Assembly: GCA_964448045.1 (NCBI GenBank)
Contig: CAYUVF010000013.1
Span: 18,669-82,668 of the forward strand
Source: CAYUVF01 sp964448045
GTDB taxonomy: Bacteria; Bacteroidota; Rhodothermia; Rhodothermales; Salinibacteraceae
Direction of reading: 5' to 3'
Length of the DNA: 64,000 bases
This document shows positions 51,746 through 61,600 of this stretch, piece after piece. The translations under genes were made by a program, and so were the position numbers. Under the pieces are notes generated by a model, which saw nothing but the letters and a program-made list of their open reading frames with translations, was not told where the DNA came from and ran no database searches. Every line of letters begins with the position of its first letter. Positions within the stretch are counted from its first letter, which is position 1.

Positions 51746-52936
51746 ATGGATCAGCCGCTCCAACAGATTCGCCGCCGCATCGACGACGTCGACCGCCGCA
51801 TCGTCGACGCGCTCATCGACCGCCTCAACATCGTCCAAGAGGCCGCCGACTACAAGGCCGCGTGCGACGATCCCGTCCGCGACCCCGAGCGCGAGCAGGT
51901 CATCATCGACCGGCTCGGCACCCAGGCCGAAGCCGCCGGCCTCGACGCCGATCTCGTCGAGACGCTCTATCAGGCCATCTTCGACTTTTCGGTGCAGATG
52001 CAACGCGAGCGCCGCAACGAGCAGACCCGGTCCGAGCACGCCGCGGAGCCGAAGGTCGAGCGCCCGGCCCACCCGCGCCGCAACGGCACGCTCCACCGCA
52101 CCGACTCGGCCGTCGACCTTTCCGACAAACCCTACCGGAAAGCCTCGCGCGCCCATCAGCGGACGGACACCGTCGTGCGCGTCGGCGATCTCGCCATCGG
52201 CGGGGACGGGCGGGTGCTCATCGGCGGGCCGTGCTCGGTCGAGTCGCGCGAGCAGGTGATGGCCTGTGCCGAGGTCGTCCGCCAGGCCGGGGGCCACATC
52301 CTGCGGGGCGGCTGCTTCAAGCCGCGCACCTCGCCCTACTCCTTCCAGGGTCTCGGCTACGAAGGGCTCGATCTGCTTGCCGAGGCCAGACGCACCCACG
52401 GGCTGCCCATCGTCACCGAGGTAATGGCGCCCGAAGACGTGGGCCCCGTCGCGGAGCGAGCCGACATCCTGCAGATCGGCGCGCGCAACATGCAGAACTA
52501 CCCGCTGCTGCAGGCGGCAGGCCGCTCGCATCGGCCCGTACTGCTCAAGCGCGGCATGACGGCGACGGTGGATGAATGGCTCGGCGCGGCGGAGTACATT
52601 CTGGCCGAGGGCAACGATCAGGTCATCCTCTGCCAGCGCGGCATCCGCACCTTCGCATCGGCCACGCGCTACACGCTCGACCTGACGGCGCTGCCGGTCG
52701 TCCGCGAGCGGACGCACCTGCCCGTCATCGTCGATCCGTCGCACGCCGCGGGCACGCGTCGCTGGGTGCCGTCGCTGGCTGAGGGCGCGCTGGCCGCCGG
52801 CGCCAACGGCGTGATGGTGGAGATGCATCCGCACCCCGACGAAGCCCTCAGCGACGGGCCGCAGTCGCTCACGTTCGACCAGTTCCGCGAGATGGCCGCG
52901 CGCCTCCAGCCACTGCCGCAGCTGCGCGCCGCCTGA
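51746..52936 (+). CDS. Bifunctional chorismate mutase / 3-deoxy-7-phosphoheptulonate (DAHP) synthase
   Basis: A 396-residue fusion. Residues 1-90 are an AroQ-type chorismate mutase ('IRRRIDDVDRRIVDALIDRL', 'YKAACDDPVRDPERE'). After a basic linker, residues about 145-390 are a type I-beta (KDPG-like) DAHP synthase: 'IGGPCSVESREQ', 'RGGCFKPRTSPYSFQGLG', 'QIGARNMQNYPLL', 'LLKRGM', 'DPSHAAGTR'. It makes DAHP from PEP and erythrose-4-phosphate at the pathway entry. In Bacillus-type enzymes the mutase domain is the allosteric sensor for prephenate or chorismate. Expression is likely set by the Phe/Tyr attenuator just upstream. Confidence 0.96.
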   Translation: MDQPLQQIRRRIDDVDRRIVDALIDRLNIVQEAADYKAACDDPVRDPEREQVIIDRLGTQAEAAGLDADLVETLYQAIFDFSVQMQRERRNEQTRSEHAAEPKVERPAHPRRNGTLHRTDSAVDLSDKPYRKASRAHQRTDTVVRVGDLAIGGDGRVLIGGPCSVESREQVMACAEVVRQAGGHILRGGCFKPRTSPYSFQGLGYEGLDLLAEARRTHGLPIVTEVMAPEDVGPVAERADILQIGARNMQNYPLLQAAGRSHRPVLLKRGMTATVDEWLGAAEYILAEGNDQVILCQRGIRTFASATRYTLDLTALPVVRERTHLPVIVDPSHAAGTRRWVPSLAEGALAAGANGVMVEMHPHPDEALSDGPQSLTFDQFREMAARLQPLPQLRAA

Positions 52937-52948
52937 TGGACCCGTCGC

Positions 52949-53977
52949 CTACACTGGCTCGTCGTCGGGGGTGAGCACCACCTTGCCGATGACGTGGCCC
53001 GACTCCATCTGGTCGAGGCCCTGCTGATACTCGTCCAGCGGCACCGTGTGATCGATCACGGGGCGGACGACCCCGCGCGCGACGAGGTCGATCGATTCGT
53101 ACAGATCATCCAGCGTCGCCCCCACGGAGGCGCGGATCTCCTGCTCGAAGACGACCAGCTGAAGCGGGTGGATGGTGAGTGCATCCTCCGAGTAGCCGAT
53201 GAACACGAGCCGCCCCTTCCGCCCGAGCGCGGCGGCCGCGGCCTGCATCGTCTCGTCGGTGCCAACGCACTCGAAGACCACGTCGGCGCCTCCGCCGGTG
53301 ATCTCCTGAATCCGTGCGGCCACGTCTTCCTCGGTGGCGTTGACGACGGCTTCGGCGCCCAACTCGCGGGCCTTGTCCAGCTTGGCCGGGGTGCGGCTCA
53401 CGGCAATCGGGCGGGCCCCTTTCGCGGCGATGAGCTGCGTTAGCACCAGCCCGATGCTGCCCGTCCCGTACACGACGGCCCATTCGCCAAAGCGTAGATC
53501 GGCCTTGTTGGCGGCGTGGACTGCCGTCGTCACGCTGCACCCGATGGGCGCGGCGTCGACGTCGGAGATCCCGTCGGGTAGCGGCACCGCGTTGCGATCG
53601 GGCACGGCGACGAACTCGGCGTAGCCGCCATCCGAGACAAATCCGTACTGATCCTTCGGCTGCGGGCACAGGTTTTCCTCGCCGTGGCGGCAGTACGCGC
53701 ACGTCCCGCATCCGCGGTAGTAATAGACGATGACGCGCTCGCCGACCCGCTCGGCGTCGACCGCGCTGCCGACGGCTTCGATCCGCCCCACGACCTCGTG
53801 GCCCATCGTCACCGGCGCCACGCCGAGGTCGAGCAGCCCGCTCTTGAAATGCAACTCCGTGTGGCACATCCCGGCCGCCGTGACGCGCACGAGCACCTCG
53901 CCCGCCGACGGCTCCGGCCGATCGACCTGTTCGAGTTCAAACTCCTGCTCCGGACCGTGGTATCGTACCGCTTTCAT
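52949..53977 (-). CDS. Zinc-dependent alcohol dehydrogenase (MDR family)
   Basis: A 342-residue medium-chain dehydrogenase. The catalytic zinc ligand motif 'GMCHTELHFKSG' and 'GHEVVGRIEAVG', the structural zinc cluster 'CGTCAYCRHGEENLC', and the nucleotide-binding 'GTGSIG' are all visible. The fold is therefore a zinc MDR alcohol or polyol dehydrogenase using NAD(P). The substrate cannot be told. It is convergent with the DAHP synthase gene with a 12-base gap. Confidence 0.92.
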   Translation of the reverse strand: MKAVRYHGPEQEFELEQVDRPEPSAGEVLVRVTAAGMCHTELHFKSGLLDLGVAPVTMGHEVVGRIEAVGSAVDAERVGERVIVYYYRGCGTCAYCRHGEENLCPQPKDQYGFVSDGGYAEFVAVPDRNAVPLPDGISDVDAAPIGCSVTTAVHAANKADLRFGEWAVVYGTGSIGLVLTQLIAAKGARPIAVSRTPAKLDKARELGAEAVVNATEEDVAARIQEITGGGADVVFECVGTDETMQAAAAALGRKGRLVFIGYSEDALTIHPLQLVVFEQEIRASVGATLDDLYESIDLVARGVVRPVIDHTVPLDEYQQGLDQMESGHVIGKVVLTPDDEPV

Positions 53978-54172
53978 CGTCTGGGGGCGTTAGTGAGGGG
54001 AGAAAACCACTTTGAACATACGAGATGCGGCGCGGGCAAGCGATGGCTGGCCCATCAAAATTCAGCAAACGTGTAACGCTCCATCGAACCGAGCCCGGAG
54101 GCGGACACTATCCGCCCCTCCGATCATATAACGGACGACGTGTATCGGACTACCCAGCGGCCTCCTCCACCC

Positions 54173-54448
54173 ATGCCTGACGCCACGCCGGACCTCACGA
54201 CCATCACGGTGCATGTGCTCTTCTTCAGCATGCTGCGCGAGAAAACCGGCACGCACGAGCTGGAGATGTCGCTCGATGCGCCGGCCACGGGGGACGATCT
54301 GCTCGATCGGCTGGAGGAGGAGTTTCCCGCCATCAGCGACCACCGCTCGTCGCTGCGGCTGGCCGTCAACCAGGCCTACAGCCCCACCGATGCCCCGCTG
54401 CGCGACGGCGACGAGGTCGCGCTGATCACGCCCGTCAGCGGCGGATAA
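54173..54448 (+). CDS. moaD: Molybdopterin synthase small subunit MoaD
   Basis: A 91-residue ubiquitin-like MoaD from the ATG at 54173 ('MPDATPDLTTITVHVLFFS'); a GTG at 54140 would add 11 Pro-rich residues. It ends 'ALITPVSGG', the essential C-terminal Gly-Gly that becomes a thiocarboxylate. It supplies sulfur to MoaE for making molybdopterin. The moaE gene starts 21 bases later. Confidence 0.92.
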   Translation: MPDATPDLTTITVHVLFFSMLREKTGTHELEMSLDAPATGDDLLDRLEEEFPAISDHRSSLRLAVNQAYSPTDAPLRDGDEVALITPVSGG

Positions 54449-54469
54449 CCTTTTTGCCGACCTGCTGCC

Positions 54470-54940
54470 ATGGACACAACGCCCCTGCCGCTCGACGACA
54501 AGACGGAGACGACGTGGATCCACCTCGGCGAGGCGCCGCTGGATCTCGCCGCCGCCGATGCCTTCCTCCGCACCGAGCGGGCGGGGGGCATCGACCTGTT
54601 CCTCGGCACGACGCGGCGCTGGACCGACGGCCGCGAAACGGTGCGCCTCGCCTACGACGCTTACGCCCCGATGGCCGCGCAGACGATGCGCACCCTCGCC
54701 GACGACGCCGCCGCCCGCTGGCCCGTGCTCAAATCGTGCGTGCTCCACCGGCTGGGCGAGGTGCCCGCAGGCGAAGCGAGCGTCCTCATCGGCGTGGCGT
54801 GCGCCCACCGCGACGCCGCCTTCGCCGCCTGCCGCTGGCTGATCGACACGCTGAAGCAGCAGGTGCCCATCTGGAAGCGCGAGCACTACGCCGACGGCTC
54901 GACCGAGTGGGTGCAAGGCCAGACGCCCGACCTTCCGTGA
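54470..54940 (+). CDS. moaE: Molybdopterin synthase catalytic subunit MoaE
   Basis: A 156-residue MoaE. Family parts are 'FLGTTRRWTDGRETVRLAYDAY' (split: 'FLGTTRRWTDGRETV' then 'LAYDAYAPMA'), 'HRLGEVPAGEASVLIGVAC' and 'LKQQVPIWKREHYADGS' with the conserved Lys residues. It inserts two sulfurs into cyclic pyranopterin monophosphate with MoaD. It is in an apparent operon between moaD and the TonB-dependent receptor gene. Confidence 0.95.
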   Translation: MDTTPLPLDDKTETTWIHLGEAPLDLAAADAFLRTERAGGIDLFLGTTRRWTDGRETVRLAYDAYAPMAAQTMRTLADDAAARWPVLKSCVLHRLGEVPAGEASVLIGVACAHRDAAFAACRWLIDTLKQQVPIWKREHYADGSTEWVQGQTPDLP

Positions 54941-54974
54941 CTCCCATCGTTCCTCGCCAATCGCCCCTCCCTGC

Positions 54975-57038
54975 ATGCCTTGCCGTATTCGCTGCCTCCT
55001 CGTCGCCGCCCTCCTCCTCGCGGTGGCGCCGCTGCCCATCCGCGCCCAATCTGCTCCCGACACGACCGATCAGGCGCCCGAGCTGCTGTCGTACACGATG
55101 GAGCCGGTCGAAGTCACGGCGGCGCCGTTCGAGCTGACGACGACCACGGCGCCGCTCGCCATCAGCAGCATTGCGCGCTCGGATGATACGCTGAACCGGA
55201 CTGGGAGCCTCAGCATCGAGTCGATTGCGGCGGGCATTCCCGGCCTGTGGGTAAACAACCGCGACAACTACGCGCTCGGCGAGCAGATCACGATGCGCGG
55301 GCTGGGCTGGCGGGCGCAGTTCGGCGTGCGCGGGCTGCAGGTGCTGCTCGATGGCATCCCGCTGACGCTGGCCGACGGCCAGTCGACGCTCGACATCGTG
55401 GACCCGGCGTTCATCCGCCGTGTCGAGGCCATCCGCGGCCCGGCGTCCACCTTCTGGGGCAACAGCGCGGGCGGCGTGCTCGCCTTCTCGACGCGTCCGC
55501 CGACGCGCGCGCAGCACACCGTCCGCCTTCGCCAACTGGCCGGCTCGTACGGATTGACGAAGACGGAGCTGCAGGTGACGCCCGACCTCGGCCCGCATCG
55601 CTTCAGCGTGTTCACCTCGTATCAGGCGCAGGACGGCTACCGGGCCCACAACGCCGTGCGGATCAGCCGGACGGGCCTGACGGGCACGATCCGATTGAGC
55701 GAGCAGAGCGGCCTCCGCCTCTTCGGCGCGTACGTCAACAAGCCGAAGGCGCAGACGCCGGGCTCCCTCTCCCAGGAGGCCGTCGCCGCCGATCGCGATC
55801 AGGCGCGCGAGGCGTTTGTGAATACCGACGCGGGCGAGCAGTCGGAGCAGGGGCAGCTCGGGGCGGCGTACTACCGCGACCTTGGAGTGGGCACCCTGCG
55901 CGCGACCGGCTACGGCGTGCTGCGGACGCTGGATAATCCGCTGCCGTTCGCGTACATCATCCTCGACCGGCGCGCGGGCGGCGGACGGCTCACGTTTCAG
56001 GACGAGGCGTCGGCCGTCGAGTGGGGCGTCGGCGTCGAGACGAAGTACCAGCGCGACGACCGGGCCGAGTTCACCAACGACGGCGGCGTGCGGAGCGACC
56101 CCGTGCAGGTCGATCAGCTCGAAACGGTGTCGACGGTCGGCACCTTCGGGCGCATGTCGGTTCCGCTGGGGCCGCTCTGGCTGCACGCCGGGCTGCGCTA
56201 CGATCGGCTCCGCTTCGAGGCAGACAATACGCTCAATCCGCCCCAATCTGGCAGCCGCACCTTTCACGCGTGGAGCCCATCGGTGGGCCTGCTGTATCCG
56301 TTTTCGACGGGACGCGCCTACCTCAACTGGAGCACCGCGTTGGAGGCGCCGACGACCTCGGAGCTGAGCAATCGCCCCGATGGCACCGGCTTCAACCCGA
56401 ACCTCGAACCGGAGCACACGACCGGACTCGAAGCCGGGGTGCGCGGCGCGGCGCCGTCGGCCCATCTGTCGTACGACGTGGCGCTCTTTGCGCTGCAGGT
56501 GCGCGATCTGCTGCTGCCCTTCCAGCTCGACGACGGCGGGCCGACGTACTTCCGCAACGAAGGGAAAACGCGGCACCTCGGCGCCGAGGCGGCCCTGCAG
56601 TGGCGCGGGCCACACAACCTATCGCTCGCCGCCAGCTACACACTCACCCACGCCGAATTTATCGACGCGCGGACGCTCGGCGGCACGGCGCTCGATGGCA
56701 ACGCCATCCCTGGCGTACCGCGGCACCGCGCCCGCGGATCGGTGGAGTGGCAGCCCGCTCCCTGGGCGCTGGCGATCGAGTTCGAAGGCGCCAACGCATT
56801 CGATGTGAACAGCCTCAACACAGCCGAAAACGAAGGCTATGTCGTGACGGATTTGCGCCTGAGCCACAACGGCTTTACGCTCGCAGACGATTTCATCCTG
56901 CAACCATTCGCCGCCGTCAACAACGCGCTCGACGTCGAATACAACGGCTCATTTGTCGTGAACGCCTTCGGCGGGCGCTACTACGAACCGGCGCCGGGAC
57001 GCACCTGGCAGGCCGGATTGACCCTGCAGTTCAACTGA
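54975..57038 (+). CDS. TonB-dependent outer-membrane receptor in the molybdopterin locus
   Basis: A 687-residue receptor with a signal peptide (1-25, ending IRAQ), a plug domain with 'LNRTGSLSIESIAAGIPGLW' and 'VEAIRGPASTFWGNSAGGVL', and a beta barrel ending in Phe-Asn ('TLQFN'). A likely TonB box lies in 'MEPVEVTAAPFEL'. No ligand is shown. It follows moaE by 34 bases on the same strand, which points to co-transcription with the molybdenum cofactor genes. Import of a molybdenum or other metal complex is an idea only. Confidence 0.92.
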   Translation: MPCRIRCLLVAALLLAVAPLPIRAQSAPDTTDQAPELLSYTMEPVEVTAAPFELTTTTAPLAISSIARSDDTLNRTGSLSIESIAAGIPGLWVNNRDNYALGEQITMRGLGWRAQFGVRGLQVLLDGIPLTLADGQSTLDIVDPAFIRRVEAIRGPASTFWGNSAGGVLAFSTRPPTRAQHTVRLRQLAGSYGLTKTELQVTPDLGPHRFSVFTSYQAQDGYRAHNAVRISRTGLTGTIRLSEQSGLRLFGAYVNKPKAQTPGSLSQEAVAADRDQAREAFVNTDAGEQSEQGQLGAAYYRDLGVGTLRATGYGVLRTLDNPLPFAYIILDRRAGGGRLTFQDEASAVEWGVGVETKYQRDDRAEFTNDGGVRSDPVQVDQLETVSTVGTFGRMSVPLGPLWLHAGLRYDRLRFEADNTLNPPQSGSRTFHAWSPSVGLLYPFSTGRAYLNWSTALEAPTTSELSNRPDGTGFNPNLEPEHTTGLEAGVRGAAPSAHLSYDVALFALQVRDLLLPFQLDDGGPTYFRNEGKTRHLGAEAALQWRGPHNLSLAASYTLTHAEFIDARTLGGTALDGNAIPGVPRHRARGSVEWQPAPWALAIEFEGANAFDVNSLNTAENEGYVVTDLRLSHNGFTLADDFILQPFAAVNNALDVEYNGSFVVNAFGGRYYEPAPGRTWQAGLTLQFN

Positions 57039-57064
57039 CGCTCCGCCGCGACGGAAGCGCCGCC

Positions 57065-58180
57065 TCACCCGCCAATCGTGATCATCGGGCGATTCTCCAT
57101 CTGGGCGATGTTGTACATGCCGGCGTGGCGAGCGTGCTTGTTGCCCACCGCGCGGCTCACAATCTGGCGCAGCTCGTCGTCGGACGCGCCGTCGCGCATG
57201 GCATCGCGCAGGCTGATCTCGGCGCTGCCGAAGAGGCATACCTTGATGTTGCCGTCGGCCGTGATGCGGAGGCGGTTGCACCCCTCGCAGAAGGGCGCCG
57301 TCATCGACGCGATGAAGCCGACCTGCCCCGCGTGCCCCGGCACCTGATAGTTGGTCGATGTGTCATGCGGCCCGTCCTGCAGATTGACGAGCGTAAACTG
57401 CTCTTCCACGCGCGCTTTCATCTCGGTGTAGGGCACGAGCCGGTCATCGTCCCAGCCGTTGCCGTCGAAGGGCATGAACTCGATGAAGCGGACGATGACG
57501 GGCTTATCCTCGGTCCACGCCACGAAATCGACCATTTCGTCGTCGTTGACCCCGCGCATGACGACGCAGTTGACCTTGAGCGGATCATAGCCGGCGTCGA
57601 GGGCCTCATCGATGGCGCGCATCACGAGGTCGAACCCCTCGCGCCGCGTGATCGCTTGAAAGCGCTCGGGCCGCAGCGTGTCGAGGCTCAGGTTCAGCAG
57701 ATTGACGCCAGCCGCTTTCAGCGCGTCGAGCTTTTTGGGGAGGAGCAATCCGTTCGTGGTGACGGCCAGCGTCTCAACGCCACCCATCGCCCCAATCTCC
57801 GCGGCGATGGCTTCGATGCCGGGGCACAGCAGCGGCTCGCCGCCCGTCAGCCGGATCTTGGTCACCCCTTCGTCGACGAACAGCCGCGCCAGGCGGACGA
57901 TCTCCTCATCGGTGAGCAACTGCTCGTTGGCCGTCCAGTCGAGCCCGTCCTCCGGCATGCAGTACTGGCAGCGCAGGTTGCAGTGCTCGACGAGCGAGAT
58001 GCGCAAATACGTGTGCTGCCGCCCGAACCCGTCGGAGAGCATGGCGGCCTCGGACTGCGCCGGGTCGTAGTCGCGCCCAAAACCCTCGGGGACGTCCGAC
58101 GGATCACGGTCCGGTGCGCCGGTCGCCGAGGGCACGTCGCTGCCGGAGAGGACCTTCAGCTCGTGGATCATGTCGGGCAT
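57065..58180 (-). CDS. moaA: GTP 3',8-cyclase MoaA
   Basis: A 371-residue radical-SAM enzyme. The N-terminal cluster is 'CNLRCQYCMPEDG' and the C-terminal cluster is 'FCEGCNRLRI' with a later Cys in 'IKVCLFG'; the C-terminus ends MITIGG as expected. It turns GTP to 3',8-cyclo-H2-GTP, the first step in molybdopterin synthesis. Family start is usually close to 'HTYLRISLVEHCNLRC'; the ATG at 58180 adds about 45 residues, and M47 ('MLSDGFGRQHTY', at 58042) is an alternative start. It is convergent with the TonB-dependent receptor gene. Confidence 0.95.
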   Translation of the reverse strand: MPDMIHELKVLSGSDVPSATGAPDRDPSDVPEGFGRDYDPAQSEAAMLSDGFGRQHTYLRISLVEHCNLRCQYCMPEDGLDWTANEQLLTDEEIVRLARLFVDEGVTKIRLTGGEPLLCPGIEAIAAEIGAMGGVETLAVTTNGLLLPKKLDALKAAGVNLLNLSLDTLRPERFQAITRREGFDLVMRAIDEALDAGYDPLKVNCVVMRGVNDDEMVDFVAWTEDKPVIVRFIEFMPFDGNGWDDDRLVPYTEMKARVEEQFTLVNLQDGPHDTSTNYQVPGHAGQVGFIASMTAPFCEGCNRLRITADGNIKVCLFGSAEISLRDAMRDGASDDELRQIVSRAVGNKHARHAGMYNIAQMENRPMITIGG

Positions 58181-58614
58181 GGTATCGGGGGCGCAATAAA
58201 AGGAGAGGGATGCACTCTAACTTAACCGATGGCGACCAATGTTTCACGCATCGGCGCCGCGCCCCGTCAGGGGATCGTTCGAGGGGATCGTTCGGAGCAT
58301 CTCCGCCACTTCGGCTGGGACACCCGTGCGCTGGAACTACCCATCCGCACCCGGCCGACTCGCAGCGCCTGACCTGCATTGTCTCTTCCGATATTTTCTT
58401 TTGTGATGAGAAAAATCCCCGGATCGGCTGATACTAAAACCGGTCCGGATGACTCCACGCTTACAACCCGAATGGAGTAAACCCCCCTATCAGCAATCGC
58501 GATAGATCCACAGGTTGTGCGCTTCGCGTATGCTAATTTGTGGTCGTTGGAGTAAGCTGACTCAGGATCTTCTCATTTCGGCTCATCCCCGGCGCATCTC
58601 TCCGTTCGGGCCCG
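58181..58614. other. Divergent intergenic region between moaA and the sensor kinase gene
   Basis: About 430 bases without a supported gene. It contains two copies of a 13-base unit in tandem, GGGGATCGTTCG(A/G), at 58270-58295, and AT-rich stretches near 58380-58420. I looked for a molybdenum-cofactor riboswitch-like fold on the moaA side and found no convincing one. Promoters for both genes should lie here but none can be assigned with confidence. Confidence 0.5.
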
Positions 58615-61600
58615 ATGAAACCGAGCTCTGGTCCACGCCCCGTGTCTATCCTCGATCTGCTTTTTGCCCCCTCCAGCGCACGACCACTTTCTCGGCGTGT
58701 ATCATTCGCTGCAGCAGGTCTCGTGCTAACCATCTGGATACTGGGGATATGCGCCGGCGCTCAACCGCTCCCGCACTCCCTGAACACCCACCACGTCCGC
58801 ACCTTCACGCCGGCCGAGGGACCGCCCGCGGGCGATGCGCGCCATCTCGCGCAGACCGGCGATGGACCGATCTACGTATCCACCGCACGCGGCGTGGCCG
58901 CCTTTGATGGCTATGCCTTCCACCCCGTGCCGCTCCCCGGCTTTGAGAGCCACGTCATCGAAACAGCGCATCTGGACCGCGCGGGGCGCCTCTGGCTGCT
59001 CACCAAAGAAAACGACCTGGGCTATATCAAAGACGAGCGTGTTCACCGGATGCCGCCCGTCCGGACGCTACGGAATAACCCCAGCAATTCGCTGTTCGAG
59101 ACGGAAAACGGCCTGCTATGGATCAACGGTGCAGACGGGCTAACTCGCATCACGCCGGAGGCTGAGGACCCGTACGCGCTTCTCACCACCGCCCACGGCC
59201 TCCCCGATAACGAGGTGATCAGCGTCTTCGACGCGCCCGGCGGCCGCCGCCTCATTGTCACTCACGGCGGCATGGCCTTCATGGAGGCCGACACGACGCG
59301 GCCGGGCGGTATCCGCTTCGTACCGTTTGCTCCGCCGGGCCTCCCTCCTGTACCGAGCGGCCATTCCTACCATTCCGTCTGGGCCAACCGACACGGGATT
59401 TGGCTGGCGTTCGACGATCACGTACGCCACTACCGCATCGAAGCCCAGGACGATGCGCCTCTGCGGCCCGCGACGTTCACCCGGTACGACGCCACCGATC
59501 GGACGCCCCCTTTGCATGTGGATAGTCTACAATTGACTCCGGGCCAATTCGCGACCTTTCCCCCCCACCTGAGCACGCGTCTCCGCTTTGAAGGTGGCAC
59601 AGCGCTCTGCGATGGGCAGCAGGCCTCGGCCTACTGCCGCCTGCTCCTCACGAGGGACGGCACCTACTGGATCACATTTCTTCAATCCAGCACCCTCCTG
59701 CACGTTCAGAACAACCGGGCCACACCAATTCTACTTCGTGAGCACCTTACCTTCAGTACCATCAATCACGTGATGCTCGACCACGAAAGCAGCCTGTGGA
59801 TTGGCACCGACCGCGGCATCATTCAGCTCGCGCCGCGCGCTGTATCGGCCATGACTAAATCGTCGGGATTGGCGGAGACGTTTACGGCTCCCGTGCTCCA
59901 GACGCGTGACGGCGCACTGTGGGTGGGCACCTGGGGCGGTGGACTGCACCGGTTCGATGACGGACGCCTGACCCGCCGCTACACCACGGCCGATGGATTG
60001 CCCCACAACAAGATCCGATCCTTGTACGAAGCCCACGATGGCACGCTCTGGATCGGCACCAGCACCGGTGCTGCCGCCCTGCGCGACGGCCGCATCGACG
60101 AGCAACTTTCTAACATAAACGAAGTGCGCAGCTTCGCCGAGCAGGACGATGGCACCCTTTGGCTCGGAACAGCGGCGCGGCTCGTTGTGCGCCGGCCCGA
60201 CGGGCTCACCACAGAGCCAGACTCCGCCTTCTGGAACCGCAAGCAGATCTGGGCGCTCCACGCAGCGCGCGACGGCAGCCTGTGGATCGGCAGCGAAAAC
60301 GGGCTCTTCCGCTACGGGGGCGACCGCCTCCACACCTATGACGCGCGCCATGGGCTGCGAAGCTCGTTCGTCGTCGCCATCCACGACGACCCTGGCGGCG
60401 CGCTCTGGGTCAGCACCTACGAAGACGGGCTCCACCGCTATCGAAACGGTCGATTCATCGCCGTGACCACGCGCGAGGGGCTGCACCACAACGGCGTCTG
60501 GCGGATGCTGTGGGACGACCGCGGGGGCGTGTGGATGTCGAGCGATCAGGGCGTCTTCCGCGTCGATCACGACCGCCTCCACGCCGTGGCCGATGCCGTC
60601 GCTCGCGGCCAGCGCCCTGCGGAGCCGCTGAGCCCCCTCGTATTCACCGAGACCGAGGGCCTACCCAGCCGCGAGTGCAACCGCGCCGGCCCCGGCGGCT
60701 GGCGCCTCCGGGACGGGCGGCTCGCCTTCAACAACCTGCAGGGCCTCGTGCTGATCGACCCCGAGCGGGCGCTCACGCCGCCCCCGCCGCCGCGCACTAC
60801 GCTCCACCGCGTCGTAGCCGATGGGCAGCCCGTGCCCGTTCCTCCCGAGGACCCGGCCCCCCTCCCGGCTGGCACCCGGCAACTCCGGTTCGACTTCGCC
60901 GCGCTGTCCTTCATCGCGCCGGGGCAGAACCACTACCGCTACCGGCTACGGGGCTACGACGAGGCGTGGGTGGACGGCGACACCCGCGCCACGGCCACCT
61001 ACACCAACCTCGCGCCCGACGACTACGTCTTCGAGGTCCAGAGCGCCAGCGGCATGAGCGCCTGGGGCCCGCCGACGACCGCCGCGCTCACGCTCCGCCC
61101 GCTCCTCTGGCAGATGGGGTGGGTTCGACTGCTGGCGCTCGGCGTGGTCATCGGGCTGCTGGCGGTGGCCTACCAGGTGCGCGTGCGACGCCTGCTGGCG
61201 ATGGAGCGGCTGCGCCTGCGTCTGGCCTCGGACCTGCACGACGACGTCGGCTCGAACATCAGCTCCATTGCCCTCATCAGCGAGATGCTGACGGGGAACG
61301 TCGACCCCGATGCTCTGGAGCAGCGCCATCTGCAGCGCATCCACGCCGCCGCCGAAGAGACCGTTCGATCGCTGCGCGACATCATCTGGCTCGTCGACCC
61401 CAAGCACGACACGCTCGCCGACCTTGTTCGCAAGATGCGCCGCGTCGCGCCCACCCTGCTCAATGGCACCCCATGCACCTTCGAGGTTGCGGGCCCCATC
61501 GCGCCGTATTCTCTGGACATGACTGCCATGCGCCACGTCTTCCTGCTCTACAAGGAGGCGCTTCATAATGCGGCCAAGCACGCGGCAGCCCAGCACGTGG

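Noticed and set aside
54786..56615. 609-codon minus-strand ORF opposite moaE and the TonB receptor
   Set aside because: Antisense shadow over two solid genes with no recognisable motif.
56021..58225. 734-codon plus-strand ORF over the receptor and moaA
   Set aside because: Spans the convergent ends of two real genes in the wrong frames; composition is Arg/His-rich.
58181..58420. Molybdenum cofactor riboswitch upstream of moaA
   Set aside because: I could not find the paired elements and conserved G-rich loops of the Moco RNA motif by eye; a covariance-model search would decide.
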